Source: an uncultured Spirochaetota bacterium
Lineage (GTDB): Bacteria > Spirochaetota > UBA4802 > UBA5368
Assembly: GCA_937864375.1 (NCBI GenBank)
Contig: CALMJO010000369.1
Coordinates: 1-6,089, forward strand
Length of the DNA stretch: 6,089 nt
Direction of reading: 5' to 3'
Shown: positions 4,607 through 6,089 of the stretch, one piece after another
Numbering within the stretch: the stretch's first letter is position 1
Layout of the letters: every line of letters begins with the position of its first letter
Notes under the pieces: generated by a model
Databases searched by the model: none
What the model saw: the letters and a program-made list of their open reading frames with translations, nothing else
What the model was told of the DNA's origin: nothing
Program-made: the position numbers and the translations under genes

Positions 4607-6089
4607 ATGAAGCTGCGATATAAACTCATCCTCATCCTGGTATTCCTCATCCTCGCGTCGTCGCTTCCCCTCACGCTGTTCGTGCTCGAAAAGCAGGAAA
4701 CGGAAAAGATCTCGCTCATGGCGCGGCAGGGCGCTCTCCAGTGCGCGATCATCGCGCGCTACTCGCTCAACATCCTCCTGCAGAACGGCGGGGACCTTCC
4801 CACCTCCGGGGTGGACGCGCGCGAGATGATGAAGGTGCTGGGCCCGCTTGAAACCGCGGGGCTGGTCTACGCGGACGCGGTGCTCATCTCGCCGCAGGGA
4901 CGCGCCCACGGCCTGGTGCTCGCGGGCTTCTCCCCCGACCCGCATGTCGCCGGGCGGGCCTACCCGGACGGGCGCCTCCCCGCGGACGAGCTCAACGCGC
5001 TTATGGCACACCCAGGGTTCACGGAAATCCTGATGCCGGTCACCGGCGAGGAGTGCCTCCTGTTCACGGCGCGCGAATCGCTTCCGGGGAGCGAGCTCCA
5101 GTGCGCGGGAAGGCTCTTCTACTCGAAGACGCTCACCCTGGAGCCGGTGCGGAAGCTGCGCCGGCTGATCTACGGCGCGATGGGCGTCACGCTCGCGCTG
5201 GTGACGCTCCTGGGCCTTTTCCTGGGCAGGACCGTATCGCGCCCCATCGACGAGCTCATCGCGGGGGTCGAGCATATGGAGGCCGGGGACTTTGGCGCGC
5301 CCGTGACGGTGCGCGGCGGCGACGAGATCGGGCGCCTGGCGACGACCTTCAACCACTTCTCCCGGGTGGTCAAGCTCGAGATCGACGCCCTCAGGGGCGC
5401 GAACGTGGAGCTCAGGAGGCTCGACGGCGTCAAGGACGAGTTCCTCGCCACCATGTCGCACGAGCTGCGCACGCCGCTCTACGGCATAATAGGCCTCGCC
5501 GAATCGCTCTCCCAGGGGCAGGCGGGGGCGCTGGACGGGGAGGCGCTGGGAGTCCTCTCGCTCATCATCACCAGCGGGAAGCGCCTCTCCCACATGGTGA
5601 ACGACATACTCGATTTTTCCAGGCTCAAGCACCACGACATAGAGCTCAGCCTCGCGCGCGTGGACCTGCATGCGGTCGCGGAAATCGTGATCGCGCTGCT
5701 GCGCGCGCTCATAGACCGCAAATCGCTCCAGGTGCACAACGAGATCCCGGCGGACGGGGCATTCGCCTGGGGGGACGAGAACAGGCTCCAGCAGGTGTTC
5801 CTGAACCTGGTGGGGAACGCCGTCAAGTTCACGGAGCGGGGAAGCATCACGGTGGGCTGCGCCTTCGAGCGGGAAGAGGGCGGCATGATCACGGTCACCG
5901 TGCGCGATACCGGGATAGGCGTGCCCGCCGACAGGCTGGAACGGATCTTCGAGTCCTTCGAGCAGGCCGACCCTTCCGTGTCGCGGCGCTTTGGCGGTTC
6001 GGGGCTGGGGCTCGCGGTGACGAAACGGCTCGTGGAGCTGCACGGCGGCTCCATACGGGTCGAGTCGGTCGAGGGGGAGGGCTCCAGCT
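4607..6089 (+). CDS. Membrane sensor histidine kinase with HAMP domain (3' end outside window)
   Basis: The frame is open from ATG 4607 to the window edge (494 codons, no stop). Order: TM1 about 6-27; a periplasmic sensor about 28-185 of unrecognised fold; TM2 about 187-207; HAMP about 207-258 (SRPIDEL, GDEIGRLATTFN); a short helix; HisKA with H-box MSHELRTPL and phospho-acceptor His285; and a HATPase with N-box ENRLQQVFLNLVGNAVKF (391-408), G1 DTGIG (434-438), F-box FESFEQAD (448-455) and G2 GGSGLGL (463-469). It should autophosphorylate at the inner membrane in response to a periplasmic signal. The visible end (VEGEGSS) is near the end of the ATPase domain; an attached receiver, as in hybrid kinases, could follow outside the window. 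No good Shine-Dalgarno precedes the ATG, and the upstream stop is only six bases away, so translation is probably coupled to the barrel-TPR gene. All catalytic motifs are intact; the signal and response regulator are not visible. Confidence 0.95.
   Translation, partial: MKLRYKLILILVFLILASSLPLTLFVLEKQETEKISLMARQGALQCAIIARYSLNILLQNGGDLPTSGVDAREMMKVLGPLETAGLVYADAVLISPQGRAHGLVLAGFSPDPHVAGRAYPDGRLPADELNALMAHPGFTEILMPVTGEECLLFTARESLPGSELQCAGRLFYSKTLTLEPVRKLRRLIYGAMGVTLALVTLLGLFLGRTVSRPIDELIAGVEHMEAGDFGAPVTVRGGDEIGRLATTFNHFSRVVKLEIDALRGANVELRRLDGVKDEFLATMSHELRTPLYGIIGLAESLSQGQAGALDGEALGVLSLIITSGKRLSHMVNDILDFSRLKHHDIELSLARVDLHAVAEIVIALLRALIDRKSLQVHNEIPADGAFAWGDENRLQQVFLNLVGNAVKFTERGSITVGCAFEREEGGMITVTVRDTGIGVPADRLERIFESFEQADPSVSRRFGGSGLGLAVTKRLVELHGGSIRVESVEGEGSS

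Noticed and set aside
4400..6043. 547-codon open frame on the minus strand opposite the membrane kinase
   Set aside because: Its translation is rich in Arg, His, Glu and Pro with no recognisable motif, and it lies fully antisense to intact HAMP/HisKA/HATPase motifs. It is a by-product of high-GC codon use.

Overview
The window is GC-rich bacterial DNA (roughly two-thirds G+C by eye). It has tight gene packing, Shine-Dalgarno sites and one clear intrinsic terminator. Two histidine kinases and a signal-peptide-bearing, probably outer-membrane beta-barrel protein point to a free-living or environmental diderm bacterium. Lineage cannot be fixed from the sequence; a spirochaete or a deltaproteobacterium-like group are guesses only. 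I see no tRNA, rRNA, CRISPR array, transposase or phage gene.

Left part (1-1737): a soluble PAS-PAS-PAS sensor histidine kinase of the HisKA_2 class. Its N-terminal PAS domain is cut. The conserved PAS codons start upstream of the first ATG, an in-frame stop lies just before them, and the first 60 bases are AT-rich and unlike the rest. The gene therefore looks 5'-truncated or frameshifted. PAS domains 2 and 3 are an internal duplication with an exact 134-residue offset.

Middle part (1814-3398): a calcineurin-like metallophosphoesterase on the minus strand and a TatD-family metal-dependent hydrolase/DNase on the plus strand. They diverge from a 97-bp intergenic region with overlapping, face-to-face promoter candidates and an 8-bp perfect inverted repeat. 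The TatD gene ends in a terminator hairpin that contains its own stop codon.

Right part (3524-6089): an apparent two-gene operon. The first gene encodes an exported protein with an N-terminal beta-barrel-like half and a C-terminal TPR-like half. Six bases later starts a membrane histidine kinase (TM, periplasmic sensor, TM, HAMP, HisKA, HATPase) that runs off the window edge. The pairing suggests that envelope state or an envelope ligand is reported to the kinase. This is the most interesting inference here, but it is not demonstrated by sequence alone.
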